DNA from: Erigeron canadensis
Taxonomy: Eukaryota; Streptophyta; Magnoliopsida; Asterales; Asteraceae
Reading direction: 5' to 3'
DNA: 64,000 bases
NCBI RefSeq assembly: GCF_010389155.1
Contig: NC_057769.1
Location: 10,044,735-10,108,734, forward strand
Shown here: positions 34,728 through 46,969 of the stretch, piece by piece
Numbering within the stretch: position 1 is the stretch's first letter
Layout of the letters: every line of letters begins with the position of its first letter
Program-made: the position numbers and the translations under genes
The notes under the pieces: model-generated
The model's database searches: none
Told to the model about the DNA's origin: nothing
The model's input: only the letters and a program-made list of their open reading frames with translations

Positions 34728-35140
34728 AAAAATTCCTCAATTAAAAGAATTAAACAAACATAAGTTTTAGCATCTCATGGTTGAAATAATAATAACATCT
34801 ATAGAAAGATTATCCCTTCAAGGGAAAGTTTTTTCATGGACATATTTGAGATTAGCAATGATCGTTATTATTGAATGTTGCTTGAAATGTTTTTTATGTT
34901 CGCATCAATCATTTAGTCCACTAACTTTAACTGATTTGTACAATGTACAATATTAATGATTTCATTCCATTTTTATTCACTAGCAACACCAAGTGAAATA
35001 GTATTAGGGTAACCACGTACAAGTTTACGATTTATTTTTAATTATATAATTAGCAATAATCTTTACATAAAGTTCCAAATTTAACACTTGCAAAGGATGC
35101 GGGGCTCGAAATGTACTCAAATTGTGTTATATTCATACGT
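34728..35140. other. AT-rich spacer; no gene
   Basis: No feature could be supported. Confidence 0.4.
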
Positions 35141-35800
35141 AGGGATGGGCAAAAGCTGAATCGGAAAACCAAAATCCGAAAAACCCCGATAAAATCGAAC
35201 CGAAAAAACTGAAAACCGAATGAAATCCATTGGTTTGGTTTTTGTCTTTCAAAAACCGAACGGATCGGTTCGGGTTTCGGTTTCATATGCCAAAAAACCG
35301 ATAGAAAACCGAACCGAACCCATTATATTTTAATTTATTTTATACTTATATCATATTCCATTTATATTTATTACTTATAATTTGTAAATATGTTAATATA
35401 TTTAAACTTTTTGTCTTTTTAGTGTACAAATCTTTATAAATTATATGTTTTAGATGAAAACGTACAATAAAATCAATTCGTTTTATAAAAATTATATCAA
35501 TTTTAACACGTAAAAAGTATAATTAGTTAATAAAAAAGCATATCTATATTTTAGTTTCTATATCATAGTTTTTTTTGTTAACAATTGAAAATTAAATATA
35601 TAACATCATAAACAAAAAAATAAAAATTTAAAAAAAAAAAAAAACCGAAACCGATCCGAACAGAAACGAAAAATCAAAAAAACCGAACCGAACAAAAACT
35701 GAATCCAACAGTTTTGATTTTCTAAAACCCGAATGGATCGGTTCGGAGATCGGTTTTAGCCAAAAACTGATTCAAGCTGACCCATACTTACCCTTAGATG
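35141..35800. repeat. AACCGAACCGA-rich dispersed element
   Basis: The left end has GGGATGGGCAAAAGCTGAATCGG followed by many AACCGAA / GGTTCGG words. After about 300 bp of AT-rich DNA the same words return inverted (CGGTTCGGAGATCGGTTTT), ending GATTCAAGCTGACCCATACTTACCC. The ends are imperfectly inverted. This resembles a widespread class of plant non-autonomous repeats built of AACCGAACCG motifs. GACCCATACTTACCCTTAGATG is duplicated in tandem right after it (about 35778-35821). Confidence 0.5.
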
Positions 35801-36582
35801 TGACCCATACTTACCCTTAGATGAGAAGATGAGAAGTAAAAACCAAGTAAACTTCTATAGAAATGGGCCCTAAACTCATCTAACTTAGCATGGATTGAGG
35901 ACCTCAGATATTAGATATATACTTGCTAGCCCACTCAGATTAAAGGTTTTTCAGGCCCAAATAGTTAAGCGTCTTCAATAATGTTCTTTTTCCTATTTTT
36001 TTTATTATAGAAATTTTCACAAATTGGTTTGCTCGATTCGTATTCCTGTGACTGGGACTTTGCAGAGGCAGTGGTGACTTTTGGGAGGTGCTCTAGCCTC
36101 TATGTGGGACATTAGCATACATATTTGCTCCTCAGGTAAAAAAATCAACTTTTGCATTATCTAGTTGATTCAACAATTAATGTGTCACATAGCCTTTTTT
36201 CTTTCCGAATTCCTACTGCAATTTAGTTTCATTGGTTCGATCCATTTGGACAGATATTGGAAAATTTGAAGTACATAAATAATGAAAAAATAAGAAAAGT
36301 CTAAAATATACGGTTGATTTTATTTTAACTAATTTTATTTTTTGAGTGTTAAATTGAATTGCATATTTTTATCAATTGAATTGATCTTGTAGTTTATTTT
36401 CACCTAAAGCATACAATTGATTTTTTTGAGTCTTTATTCAATCGTTAAAAGCATGTTCAAACTATAAAAAAAAAAACAAGTTTGGTAGGCTTAGTGAATG
36501 GTGATGGTGATGGATGATTAAAGAAACAAAAAAGAGGAGAAAGAAGAAGGGTATTTTGTATAAATATGATTTTATATCATTA

Positions 36583-36786
36583 TCACAAATAGTCCTTGTG
36601 GTTACGAAATGGACGATTATACCCTCATGTGCATTGCACATGAGGGGTTTAACTGAGAAAAAATGACGGCTGTTGGTATCAGGGACGACTGAAAATGAAA
36701 AATGAAAAGTACATGGATACTTAATGAGAAAAAAACATAGGGATGAAAACAAATCGAACAAACCACAAAGACGATTTGTGATAATT
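36583..36786. mobile_element. Short terminal-inverted-repeat element
   Basis: Left end TTATCACAAATAGTCCTTGTGG; right end CCACAAAGACGATTTGTGATAA. The ends are inverted copies with one or two mismatches, around about 160 bp. It shares the 'GTCC(C/T)TGTGG' phrase with repeats at 61399 and 63250. The interior CTCATGTGCATTGCACATGAG is itself a near-perfect 21-bp palindrome. Confidence 0.6.
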
Positions 36787-37402
36787 TCTTTTTTTTTTTC
36801 ATTCAAAATACCTGACAATTATTAAAATACCAAAAAATGAAACTATGTTGTTACATATGACAAACATGAAATTCAATGCTCGATCTTACAACAAAAATGT
36901 GTCACATTTAGCCTTTATCAATGCCCTAACATATAGTCGTGATGTACGTGATTAGACAGAACATATGATATGGTTAATCATTATATTTTGTCGAAATTCT
37001 ATTTCTATTCAGCTATATATTTTGATTTTATTAAATATGTAAATTTTTAAGAAAAATATAAAAAATAAAATATTTGATATTGTCCTATTTACATATTAAT
37101 TTTTTTTATTTATCATCTTCACAAATAAAACATTTATCTTCAACATTTTATAATTTTAAATTATAACTAATAAATATAAATAACCGTTATGATTTTTTTC
37201 CCCCCAAGTTTTAAGTTTATTTTTATTTTTTATTTCCGAGCATTAAAAATACAACAAATAAAGCTAAGCTAAAGCTAAGTTAGTTAATGTTTTGTTATAA
37301 GTTTTTAAGTTAAAATATAACACGTTCTTTAAAAATAAAAATACATATAAATACAAAAAATATCCAATCACCATTTGGTGTCGCCATGGTCACTAGCCAA
37401 AC
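36787..37402 (+). promoter_or_regulatory. Upstream region of the PPR gene, with TATA box and overlapping uORF
   Basis: TATAAATA lies at 37346-37353, 50 bp before the start codon. A 6-codon uORF (37386-37406) begins in a strong context, GCCATGG. Its TGA at 37404-37406 overlaps the main ATG at 37403-37405 as ATGA. If transcription starts before 37386, translation of the PPR protein would need leaky scanning or reinitiation. Confidence 0.5.
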
Positions 37403-38857
37403 ATGAACTCAACATCTTTACCTCGCCTCCCTCCATCTTCACTTCTTTTCATTTCTCCAAAACCAACCAAATTCACTCTCTTTGCAACAACAACACACAC
37501 TCTCAAATTCAATTCCTACTTAAAACACAAATCCCCAATTCAAGAAACACAACAACAAAAATCCCAAAATCACCAAGTTTTGACCCAAAACATCAAACTT
37601 GGCAACATTAAAACCATATCTCAATTCAACAGTCTCTTCATGGGTTTGGTCTCAAAACATGAATTAGACCTTGCTTATAACTTATATTCAAGTTTGTCAA
37701 GTTTTGACTTTTTGCCTAATAGTTTGACTTTTTCCATACTTGTTCATTATTACTGCAAGAAAAATGAACCAATGGAAGGTAAAAAGGTTTTAGAACACAT
37801 GATTGAAAATGGGTTTGATTTGGATTTTGATAAAGTTAAAATCTTTACACAAATAATCAATTGTTTTTGTAAAAAAGGAAAGTTAAAACAAGCATTTGAA
37901 GTGTTGGAAATGATGGATAAGGTTAAATGTGAACCAACTATTAATACTTATAATTGTTTGTTAAAAGGATTGTGTTATGTTGGTAGAGTTGAAGAAGCTT
38001 TTGAATTGTTGACAAAAATCAAAAAATCTTGTAATGATGATTATAAAGGTGTGAGCTTTAAGCGTTTGAAGTTGCGTCCCGACGTGTATAGCTATACCGC
38101 GGTTATGGATGGTTTTTGTAAAGTAGGTAGGTCTAATGAGGCTTTAGAGTTGCTTAATGAAGCTATTGAGATAGGTTTAAGTCCAAGTATAGTGTGTTAT
38201 AATACTATCTTTAATGGGTATTTTAAGGAAGGTAGACCAATGGAAGGGTTTAGTTTGTTGAAAGAAATGAAAGAGCGAAATTGTGAGCCGGATTATGTTA
38301 GTTATAGTACATTGTTACATGGGTTGTTACAATGGGGAGAGATTAAGGCAGGGGTTAGGGTTTATGATGAGATGATGGATATGGGGTTTGCAGTTGATGA
38401 ACGAATGATGAATACTTTGTTGAGAGGTGTGTGTAGGAAGTCTAGGAAGGAAAAAGAGTTTTTGAAAGATGCATACCGAATGTTTGATGAAATGTGTAAG
38501 AGAGGGTGTGAGATTGATCCTTGTGCTTATGAGTTGATGATTGAAGCTTTTTGTAATGGGAATGAGATGGATAGAGCTTTTGTTAATTTGTATGAGATGT
38601 TAAAGATGGGGTTGGCACCAAGAACGTTCACTTTGAATATCGTGGTTAAAGGGCTTTGTGTTGAGGGGAAGATTGAGAAGGCAATGTCGATTTTGGTTTT
38701 GGCTTGTCAAGGGAGAAGTGAAATGGTTGATCGAGTTGCATTTGATGCCTTGATTAATGAGATGAATCGACAAGGCATGGTTACAGATGCTAGCTGTGTA
38801 TATTGCGCTGCGTTGAAAAATGGCGTGACTCCGCTTAGGAAGCCTATTGTCATATGA
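37403..38857 (+). CDS. P-class pentatricopeptide repeat (PPR) protein, 484 aa
   Basis: PPR proteins bind organellar RNA and act in its processing, stability or translation. This intronless ORF, as most PPR genes are, has a Ser/Thr/Lys-rich N-terminus without acidic residues (MNSTSLPRLPPSSLLFISPK), consistent with plastid or mitochondrial targeting. From about residue 70 it is a chain of roughly 35-aa repeats with the signature NTYNCLLKGLCYVGRVEEAF, SYTAVMDGFCKVGRSNEALE, VCYNTIFNGYFKEGRPMEG, SYSTLLHGLLQWGEIKAG and TLNIVVKGLCVEGKIEKAM. No E, E+ or DYW domain follows, so it is P-class. An insertion (KKSCNDDYKGVSFKRLKLRP) lengthens one repeat. The exact target RNA cannot be read from sequence. 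The ATG used is the first in this frame after the TATA box. Confidence 0.93.
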   Translation: MNSTSLPRLPPSSLLFISPKPTKFTLFATTTHTLKFNSYLKHKSPIQETQQQKSQNHQVLTQNIKLGNIKTISQFNSLFMGLVSKHELDLAYNLYSSLSSFDFLPNSLTFSILVHYYCKKNEPMEGKKVLEHMIENGFDLDFDKVKIFTQIINCFCKKGKLKQAFEVLEMMDKVKCEPTINTYNCLLKGLCYVGRVEEAFELLTKIKKSCNDDYKGVSFKRLKLRPDVYSYTAVMDGFCKVGRSNEALELLNEAIEIGLSPSIVCYNTIFNGYFKEGRPMEGFSLLKEMKERNCEPDYVSYSTLLHGLLQWGEIKAGVRVYDEMMDMGFAVDERMMNTLLRGVCRKSRKEKEFLKDAYRMFDEMCKRGCEIDPCAYELMIEAFCNGNEMDRAFVNLYEMLKMGLAPRTFTLNIVVKGLCVEGKIEKAMSILVLACQGRSEMVDRVAFDALINEMNRQGMVTDASCVYCAALKNGVTPLRKPIVI

Positions 38858-40017
38858 TCTAAGTTTAAATATTTTTTCCCCTTTTGTGTTAAATTCAGAA
38901 GTAGGATAAGATACTTTATCATGGTGCTATGATAATTCATTTGTCATACTGCAAGTAGTTTCAGGTTACTATTTTGAGAGTAAGTTGATACAATTTTTTG
39001 TGTAACTACTAACAGTGCATCAGTTTTAATCCAAAGGTCTGTTAGAAAAGAAAGTTTCGATGTTCTTGCTCTTTATTAAGTTAATGTAGCGTTGAATTAA
39101 TTTGGATGTTTGTGTTTAGCAGTATCTAGCTACATAATAGACAGTGATAACAAACAAGTACAGAAAAATGTATGGTCTAATCTATACAAGACTCATGAGA
39201 CTATTTATATAAAGCGTTATAAACTATATACTCTGTATTTCTTGGTATAGGATGCTTTCCGTGCCCATGGGGAAGTAGTCTGTTCTATGACCTTGTTCTT
39301 AGAGCTGGGTACATTCTTGGATGGCGAGTTAGATTAATTATATGCGAGAGACACTGTGTTAGATGAGTAAAACGGTTTCAAATGAAGCTCAGAAGTAAAC
39401 GTGTAAATCTTATTTTTACCCAATTAGTCAACTTTAAATACACTGGTATACTAGTGATCATTTGACGTCCGTATAATTGGATATTGAGAAGCAAAAAACG
39501 ATAATTTAAACATTAAGAACTGGCAAATATGACTTCGTATACTAGTAATATCCTTGAAATAATAAGATAAGTTAAAACACAATTTAGAGTTTTAACAAAC
39601 AATCCAAGTCATGTAAATACACTATTAGGATAAGTATATACACTTAACATCTCATGTATCCCTAAATATACAAATTTAGGGATGTCATTTACATCCTGTC
39701 ATGTGTATCAGTGTATGCACTATTAGGCTAAGTGATTACATAGTAATCCTACCATCATACCTTTCAAAGAAAAAAAAGAGAGAAAAAGAATAGGCTTGAA
39801 GAATGACAAACTATGAAGTCTTTCTGTAATACAAGTTGCTTTCATGTAACTTGAAGAGTATACATTCATGATTCATACAATATGTATATCATACCTCTTT
39901 TACACCAAAACTACTAACATGCCTTCTAAAATCTAAAGCTACAATAAAGTCTTGTACAGACATGGTTGATCAAAAATGTACTGCAAAAGACCTGTTTGAA
40001 GGCACATTCATGGCGAC
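38858..40017. other. Spacer between convergent PPR and EF-P genes
   Basis: This should hold both 3' UTRs. A partly palindromic patch lies at 39608-39735, where CACTATTAGG(A/C)TAAGT occurs twice and ATCCCTAAATATACAAATTTAGGGAT forms a hairpin. No gene is seen. Confidence 0.4.
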
Positions 40018-43000
40018 TCATACACGACTCACGTACTGCCCAGTCCTGGTATCCACTATTATTTCTGAACCTCTCTCTACAAACAAAGGGACATTCACAA
40101 CAGCACCGGTTTCCACAGTGGCTGGCTTTGTTCCACCTGCCAACACAAATCGGTTTCGAGTTATAATCCATTCTCAAATAGGTTTCTAATTTGCTAATTT
40201 CTAGTAATTCATTATTAGACTTTGTTAAAGTGAATTCTATATATTAGATGGATAGTTAAATACAGAGGGTGTATTACGTGAGCTTTTAAATTACCATGTT
40301 TTCTGCCAAATAAATGTGTACCGATTTCATCCATTGGCAGCAATATTATTGCTGGGATGTGCAGTAAAGGGTGTGTTTGAATGTGCATTTTAAAAGTGAT
40401 TATCTATCTAATAGGATTAAGGATGGTGAAGTACTACTTATATAGTTATATTACCTTGAGCCGTGTCACCTTTCAAGCCAGGATCAACGTCTGTGATTTT
40501 CACCTTAACTTGTATTGGGAGCTCAAAATCGATAACCTTGCCCTTCCAAAATAGCAAATTGCAATCCATGCCTTCTTTTAGCCATTTCGTTTTATCTCCC
40601 ATATCTGACTCGTTAAGACGGACTTCCTCATATGAAGTCTACAACATAATATGGCCACATTAAAAACAGATATAGCATATATTATCTCATGATATGCTTC
40701 AAAGAGATTGCAATGTTTTCGTCAAGTTGAATGGAACTATAGATACATGGTCTTATAAAAAGTTTTTCGACTATTTGTCAATCAATAACATAACTTTGAT
40801 TGACGACAAGTTAAAGTCTCCTGGACACAAATCAATAGCATATTGTTTACAATATTGACAATTAGTGGAGTAGAACATAGGAAAAAGATACATGAAAATC
40901 TTCAATTATGAAAGAGCATAAAGATACCAACCAGATCCATGAAAACAAACTGTGTACCGTCCTTGTAGGTGAATTGCTTTGTCTCCTTAGATATCTCAGC
41001 TTGTTCAATCTGAGAAGAGCATAGCGTAATTTCATTCAGTCAAGGAATTGTTTTGTAGGTACACACTGACTTTACAGGGAAAAAAAACAACTTTTTTAGC
41101 TGCACAAAATGACACTGGTTCTTTCAACGGTTTGTAATTCATCTTGGTAGAAATGTCAAGTTTACCACTAATATTGCATATAGAATTGTGTTTTGCGTGT
41201 AATTACAGAAAAATCTAGATCAATATTGGATTAGAAAAGCAGCCTTATAACTTGAAAGAGACTGTTTCAATAAAAGAGAACTGGGCAAAGGGTTTCGATC
41301 TGCATTGCCTTTAATATATTCAAAACAAATTTTAAGATTATATATTTATATTTACCTTGCTTCCAGCCCGGAAAGTTTTCTCAACAGAGTTTCCTGTGAT
41401 ATGATTCCGTAGTGTAGTCCTCACATAAGCAGCCCCTTTACCAGGCTTCACATGAAGAAACTCTGAACATCAAACAACACAACAAGAGATGGATAAAGAG
41501 AAAGGAAAAAAAAAGGATACCCAAAACCATAGGGTTAGAGCAAGTTGGAAAATGTGGGCATTCCATATAACACCTAGGCATTGACAATTTGACATATACC
41601 CTTTCTAAAGGAATTCAAAGAAATCCAGTGAATTCAATTCCATAAAAAGGGATAAACTGGTAAACTGTGGAGGATTCATTTCCATCAAAAGATGAAACTA
41701 AAGAGTAAAGAGGATATGAAATATGTAAACTTCGATTCCTTTGATTTCCATCGGATTACTGCAAACCATATTCCCCCTATGCGTACATGGTTATGTTTTC
41801 GTTTTTGAGAAACTTATGAAAGTAAGGTGTGCATCTTTCAGGATTATCCTAAAGAAAAAAAATTCTTTCTTATAATAGGTAACGCTGTTTAGATAATATT
41901 TGTGGATATCTAAAGCATACCTATATTGCAATTCTTGGAAGAACGTCTTCTATACACATTAAATCATCTAAAAATCTTATATTTCTATAGGTCCATTATA
42001 CACGTATACTTGTTCATTAACAAATAATGTAGTTATTTTGACTTGTTTAGTACACTTTTCAGGTAATCAGGTGAACCAAGGACGTGATGCATGATTTCTA
42101 CTTGCTTTTGACTCGGGCTTGGACTTATGTGGATCAAGGATTCATTTGCCTATTTTGCATTATGCTTAGGATCCATAGCCATCGTTAGACTATTGTTTTG
42201 TAAACTTTGATGGTCGTTTGCTCCTTGTGCATTTTGTATGAATATTTGACTTATTATGTTGGATTCACCGAATTCACTCATTATCATTTAGTTTGCCTAC
42301 ATTAATTCCACCGTGTTCTATATAATTTTCGTAATATTTCGAGCCCTAGCTCGGGGTGTTAAGTTATTTCTAGTTCTATATTCATATTCCAATTTGAGAT
42401 GCAGAGTTACCAATATGTATTAGTAGGTCTGCAAACCAAAAGTTAAGAATTCATTTAAGGAATTTATGATAACTAAAACAGCACATGTGAACAAACGGGT
42501 CTTCATTTCAATAGTAAAAAATAGATTATTTGGGTGTTTGGCTTAGCTTATCTTCAAGTTTATTTGATTATATGAGTTTGTCTTATTTTCTAATAAGCTC
42601 CGGTTTTGTGGCTTATTTATGGACATAAGAATTTAATTTGCAATTACATGTCATAATAAGCTCATAAGTTCAAAATTAAGTCATAAAAACAGGCTCATCA
42701 ATAAGCTAAGCCAAACACCTCTTAAGTATCTATCATAAATGCATCAATACACATGAAACCAAACTAGGGTTGACAACGAAACTTAACTCAACGGGTAAAC
42801 TTGAACCCAATAAATTGGACCGGTTATTTGGTTTGGGAATACTAGTAAAACATTTCACAGGTTCAGGTGAAATGATAAAGATATAATACATATACCGAGA
42901 GTGTCGAACCGCCTGGTTCCGTAACCAGTTTAAAATCATAATTAACTAAACCGGGCCCATTTCCATTCCTAAACCAAACCAGCATTGCACAAAATCATCC

Positions 43001-43338
43001 AAATATTTACAAAAATTAAACCAAGTGGAAACTAAATTACCTATAACTTTCCAAGGAGTCCCATCAACCTCAATATTGGAACCCACTTTAATATCATTAC
43101 TAGAAAATGCATATATTCCTGCAAAAAAAAAAAATCATCACTACATCCTCTGTAAATATATCAAACACCCATTAATATATAGATATAGATATAAAGTAAA
43201 ATATTTTTTACTTGGAAATGTAGGCCTGCGAGGAGAAAACTTCATGGGAAGATATAATTTCTTTGAAGAAAATGAAAGTGTTGGCGCAAAACTGGTTGAG
43301 AAAGAAGATAACTTGAATGACATCATGTTTGCCATCAT
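40018..43338 (-). CDS. Elongation factor P, plastid-targeted, 6 exons, 230 aa
   Basis: EF-P binds between the ribosomal P and E sites and relieves stalling at proline runs; the plant nuclear copy serves chloroplast translation. Exons (minus strand): 43338-43212, 43118-43041, 41462-41356, 41009-40932, 40638-40455 and 40136-40018, totalling 693 nt with consistent phases. The N-terminus is a Ser-rich transit peptide ([20 protein letters not shown]...). It is followed by the KOW-like domain ([39 protein letters not shown]; Lys77 sits where bacterial Lys34 is modified) and the OB domains ([62 protein letters not shown]). Length fits plastid EF-P (about 230-240). Intron 2 (41463-43040) holds a MITE. 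Confidence 0.93.
42528..42724. mobile_element. MITE in EF-P intron 2
   Basis: Terminal inverted repeats GGTGTTTGGCTTAGCTTAT (left, about 42532-42550) and ATAAGCTAAGCCAAACACC (right, about 42702-42720) are perfect over 19 bp. The roughly 150-bp AT-rich interior contains further AATAAGCTC words in both orientations. No coding capacity. A clean TSD was not read. Confidence 0.8.
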
Positions 43339-44484
43339 AGATTTCTTGTATGTATGTGTTTTTATGTGTGTGTGTGTAATTATGGTGGGATTTGGTGTGT
43401 TTTTTTCTATGTTCTTTGTTTTACCCAGAAACCATAATCAATGGAGGTCCAGATAGGCGATTTCAAGAATATTTTGAAAGATTTTGGGGATAAGAGGTTT
43501 TTGTTTTTCCGGTGTTTGGCTGCTTGTTTTATTTTGGTTATGCAAAGTGTCAACGAATATCTTTTAATAAATTGGATTAAAATATGTGTTTGAATATAGA
43601 GATAATACGAGTAACATTTTAACCATTTAATTTTGATAAAATAATCATTTTTAATCATTGTTTTTTTAAAGGTTGTCATTAACAACTTATTACATGCATA
43701 AAAAGTAGTATTTTACATATAAATAACCGCCTCTGAATTTTCACAAGACAAAGTACAAATTTTAATGCGTCAAATTAATTAATATTATCATTAACAAAAC
43801 TCTTTTTTAAATGATAGTATAATCTTAAATTCTAAAAATTTTACTTTTAATCATTTTATCACCTAATTTTGAAATCATCATTATTTTGCACTTAACTTCC
43901 TTAACTTTATTTTTACCCTCTTAACCTTTTAAGTGAACTAAGACTGAAAATATTTTATTTTGTAATAAGTAATAACCCACAAGGCCATAAGTTCATATGA
44001 TATATATTTTTTAAAAAATAATTAATATATGTTATATGAGTTTAAAAATGATTATGAACCAATAATACTCAATTAAGATTGACAATATTCAACTCGTAAT
44101 AATCTACATTCCATTAACTTATGTGACACGTTATTAAAAGCTCATGATTTTTAAAACCAAAATCGAATTGAGTGGCTTAAACACGGGCAACTAAAAAATT
44201 AGACCATATTTACAAATATTCATTTCGAAACATTTGATTACGCATAGTCTATGTTATCTTGAAAATGTTTTCATCAAAAAGCAAACGATCAAATTCATTT
44301 GTGCACATGCTACGATGATATTTTGATACGTCCTATCTAACTTTTCCTTTTTAGTTCAGTATATTTACAAAGGACGATCGATAAATCTACATTCTACACC
44401 AATCTTTGAAATGCTACGTACGTACGGTTCCACTTAGAAAACACTTAACCAAACGTTTTGAATTTTCCTTCAAAATGTTAATTG
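43339..44484. promoter_or_regulatory. EF-P promoter side and ATL 3' flank
   Basis: The first few hundred bases upstream of the EF-P ATG must hold its promoter and 5' UTR; a TG-repeat lies near 43348-43378, within the first 50 bp upstream. The rest is AT-rich with no gene. Its right end is the 3' flank of the ATL gene. Confidence 0.4.
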
Positions 44485-45024
44485 TTAAACCGCAGCTATA
44501 CTACCTCGTTCGTACCTACCAGATGTTCGGTCTACACCATCGACAACCTTATTAAGTGGAATCAAAGACCGTCTACAATTTGGGCATGATGTATGTTCCT
44601 TTAGCCACTTATCTACACACTTGACATGAAACTCGTGATTACATTCTGGCAACACTCTGATCTTCTCTCCATTTGCAAACTCTCCAAGGCAGATTGTGCA
44701 CTCAGTGGTGCCAGAAGTGACGCCACTGACTCTCAACTTGAAAACTGACACTGGAATTTTCTTTAATGCGCGTTTCTCAAGCCCATTGGCTTGTTGCGCA
44801 TTTGTGGTTGCTTCCATGGACTCTCGTCTACGTCTTAAGTATACGTGAATGACTGAATTTAATAAAAGAGCCGATACTAAAGCGCACAACAAAGCAGCCA
44901 ACATTACCACCATGTCGGCATCGAAATTGGCTTCCTCTGATGCGTCGGAAGAAGAATCGTTTGTGCTATCCCCATTGATTAACGGGTAATCTGTTAAAAG
45001 AAGACGACGGTCTAACTTCACCAT
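44485..45024 (-). CDS. ATL-family RING-H2 E3 ubiquitin ligase, 179 aa
   Basis: An intronless gene for a membrane-anchored E3 ligase. In order: a short acidic N-terminus, a transmembrane helix at about 38-63 ([20 protein letters not shown]), a basic stretch RRRR, the ATL GLD-like motif [12 protein letters not shown] at 81-92, and a canonical RING-H2 domain with ligands Cys109, Cys112, Cys128, His130, His133, Cys136, Cys147 and Cys150. Pro precedes the third Cys by one residue (PEC), and Trp140 is in the E2-contact position; both are ATL hallmarks. The size is that of the small ATLs (about 160-200 aa), many of which respond to stress or sugar/phosphate status. Substrate unknown. A TATA-like TATATAC lies about 100 bp upstream (near 45124-45130). 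Confidence 0.94.
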   Translation of the reverse strand: MVKLDRRLLLTDYPLINGDSTNDSSSDASEEANFDADMVVMLAALLCALVSALLLNSVIHVYLRRRRESMEATTNAQQANGLEKRALKKIPVSVFKLRVSGVTSGTTECTICLGEFANGEKIRVLPECNHEFHVKCVDKWLKEHTSCPNCRRSLIPLNKVVDGVDRTSGRYERGSIAAV

Positions 45025-46070
45025 GGTTTTCGCTTTTTTTTTTTTTGTTAATTCTTCGAGTTAGAAATATAAGAAAATCTGTTTTTCTTTTGAAGAGTTG
45101 AAGTTGGGTTCCTAACTTCTTTGTATATAAGTATAGAACAATGAAGGTTCAGCTTACCTAATTGGCTAATAATCACTACCAAATCCAACACCACCGGCCG
45201 GCCTACTGAATTTTTTTTTTATAGTTTTCATTAATTTATTTTGCTATTTAATTTTATTCGGGAAAAAAAAATATAATGCTTACATGCTTTTTATACGTTT
45301 TTTGAAGCCTAATAATATATCTATCATATATCATATATATCACACATTAACAAGTATAAAAATGTTACTGTATACCTTAAAAAAGTGTTATAGATATACT
45401 ACTATTCATTCCAATATATTGACATCCCACTACCAATAATACCTCATCATTTTATTTTATTAATTTTACAGACACATTTTATTGATTTTAGACACAAATA
45501 AGTAAATTACACAAAATTACATAAATAAAACATAAATATATACTTTTCAAAAAAAAAAAACATAAATATATATAAGGGAACCCACGAGCTTGTCGATTTT
45601 GTAATCATTGGTAAATAAATACTACTCGTAATATGCTATTTGATCCAAGCAATGAAGCGAAGTCAAACGGTTAGAGTTTTGAGGCCGCAGTTGAACAAAC
45701 ATTGGTGAAAATGGGAAAAAGGTTAGGTCAATGGTGTGAGGTTTTCCTAATGATTGATGTTGTTAGCGTTAGGCAAACAATTTTTTTACAATAAGTGGTT
45801 TTGGTTCATTTCCACATATATTATAGATAACTTTTATGTTTTATATAAACATTAAATATATATGTTGATTTTTTTAGAAAACAAAAGAATAATTATATCA
45901 AAAAACCACGTAATTAAGGTTTAATTTGTTAATGATATAAACAAAATACGTATTACTTCAAAGTATGATAATAGAAATCAATCATAAAAACTATTTAAGT
46001 CGATGTTAAAAGCTAAGGTGATGATCTAGAACCACTATTTTTCAACGGTGCAAGGCTTGAAAAAAGGTAC
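45025..46070. other. ATL promoter side and AT-rich spacer
   Basis: The first 150 bp hold the ATL 5' flank. The remainder is AT-rich; the word AAAAACATAAATATATA occurs twice near 45530-45570. No gene is seen. Confidence 0.4.
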
Positions 46071-46260
46071 CACTACAAGAAAAATGACCCCTTGCTGGGA
46101 CAAATATCGTCGCCATATATGGGAAATGTCGTCGCCAAAACCTACATATGTGGGAAATCATAATCATTGTTTAGCAAATACCCGCATTAGAAATTTAATA
46201 AATAATTACGCCCATATAGACCAAAGTCATGGGTAAAAAAATTCGTCGGATCCCATATAA
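46071..46260 (+). mobile_element. Solitary CACTA (En/Spm) terminus
   Basis: CACTACAAGAAAAATGACC matches the conserved terminal inverted repeat of plant CACTA elements. It is followed by the usual subterminal GTCGTCGCCA-type words (ATCGTCGCCATATATGGGAA, TGTCGTCGCCAAAACC). The matching TTTTCTTGTAGTG end was not found to the right, so it is a broken end; the right limit given is only where the subterminal repeats fade. Confidence 0.55.
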
Positions 46261-46969
46261 CCTGTGCGCGATGCACGGCTCCACAAAGATATTATTTATT
46301 AAAAATCACTTTATTAACCTTTTTCACCAAAAAAATATTCATGTTTATAATTCACAAAGGGGTTTGAAAATATACTTTTATCAATTGATGAACAACACAA
46401 ATAGTTATGTAACTGTTTGGACTAAATAAAAAAAAATAACAAACCTTGGTTTTATTTAATTAGTTTTGTTTTAGGCTAGAAACAAAAGATTAATGATGTG
46501 ATTTTGTTTGCTTCTATATTATGCGGCTCCAAAGAAAAACCCGAATGACTACATGCATTTATATGTTTAGATTAATGCTATCAAGATAAGCTTTAGAATT
46601 TTGATCAAATATGGATTCTAACAAATCGTTATTATAATTTATTATATTATTTTTATTTTTATTTTATATTAGGTAGCTTATTTAATTTAATTATTAAAGT
46701 TTTAAAACTAATATAATGATAACACATGTTGTTTAAAGGATGTGCCACATGTCGTCATAAAAAACTACAATCCTGTTTTAGTATATTGGTAGATTAGTAT
46801 GGGTTTTAGGACGCTTTTATATGTTTAACATGGGAATGGAAAATTGTCGTTATGTCAATGTTGGGTCAACATATTTGGTAGGGAGTTTTATCTCTTAAGA
46901 TAAAAACATTGGTTCAAGTTTTAACATCTAGTAGATTAATATTAATCTGGTTTAGTTTAAGGATTAACT
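46261..46969. other. AT-rich spacer; no gene
   Basis: Nothing could be supported beyond a hairpin-like CTGTGCGCGATGCACGG at about 46262-46278, similar to Helitron 3' hairpins but without an adjacent CTAG. Confidence 0.35.

Noticed and set aside
36462..36818. 118-codon minus-strand ORF
   Set aside because: It overlaps a TIR element and consists of low-complexity Phe/His/Leu runs.
43025..43456. 143-codon plus-strand ORF over the EF-P 5' exons
   Set aside because: It is the antisense of EF-P exons 1 and 2 and intron 1; the minus-strand exons have conserved protein motifs and correct splice sites.
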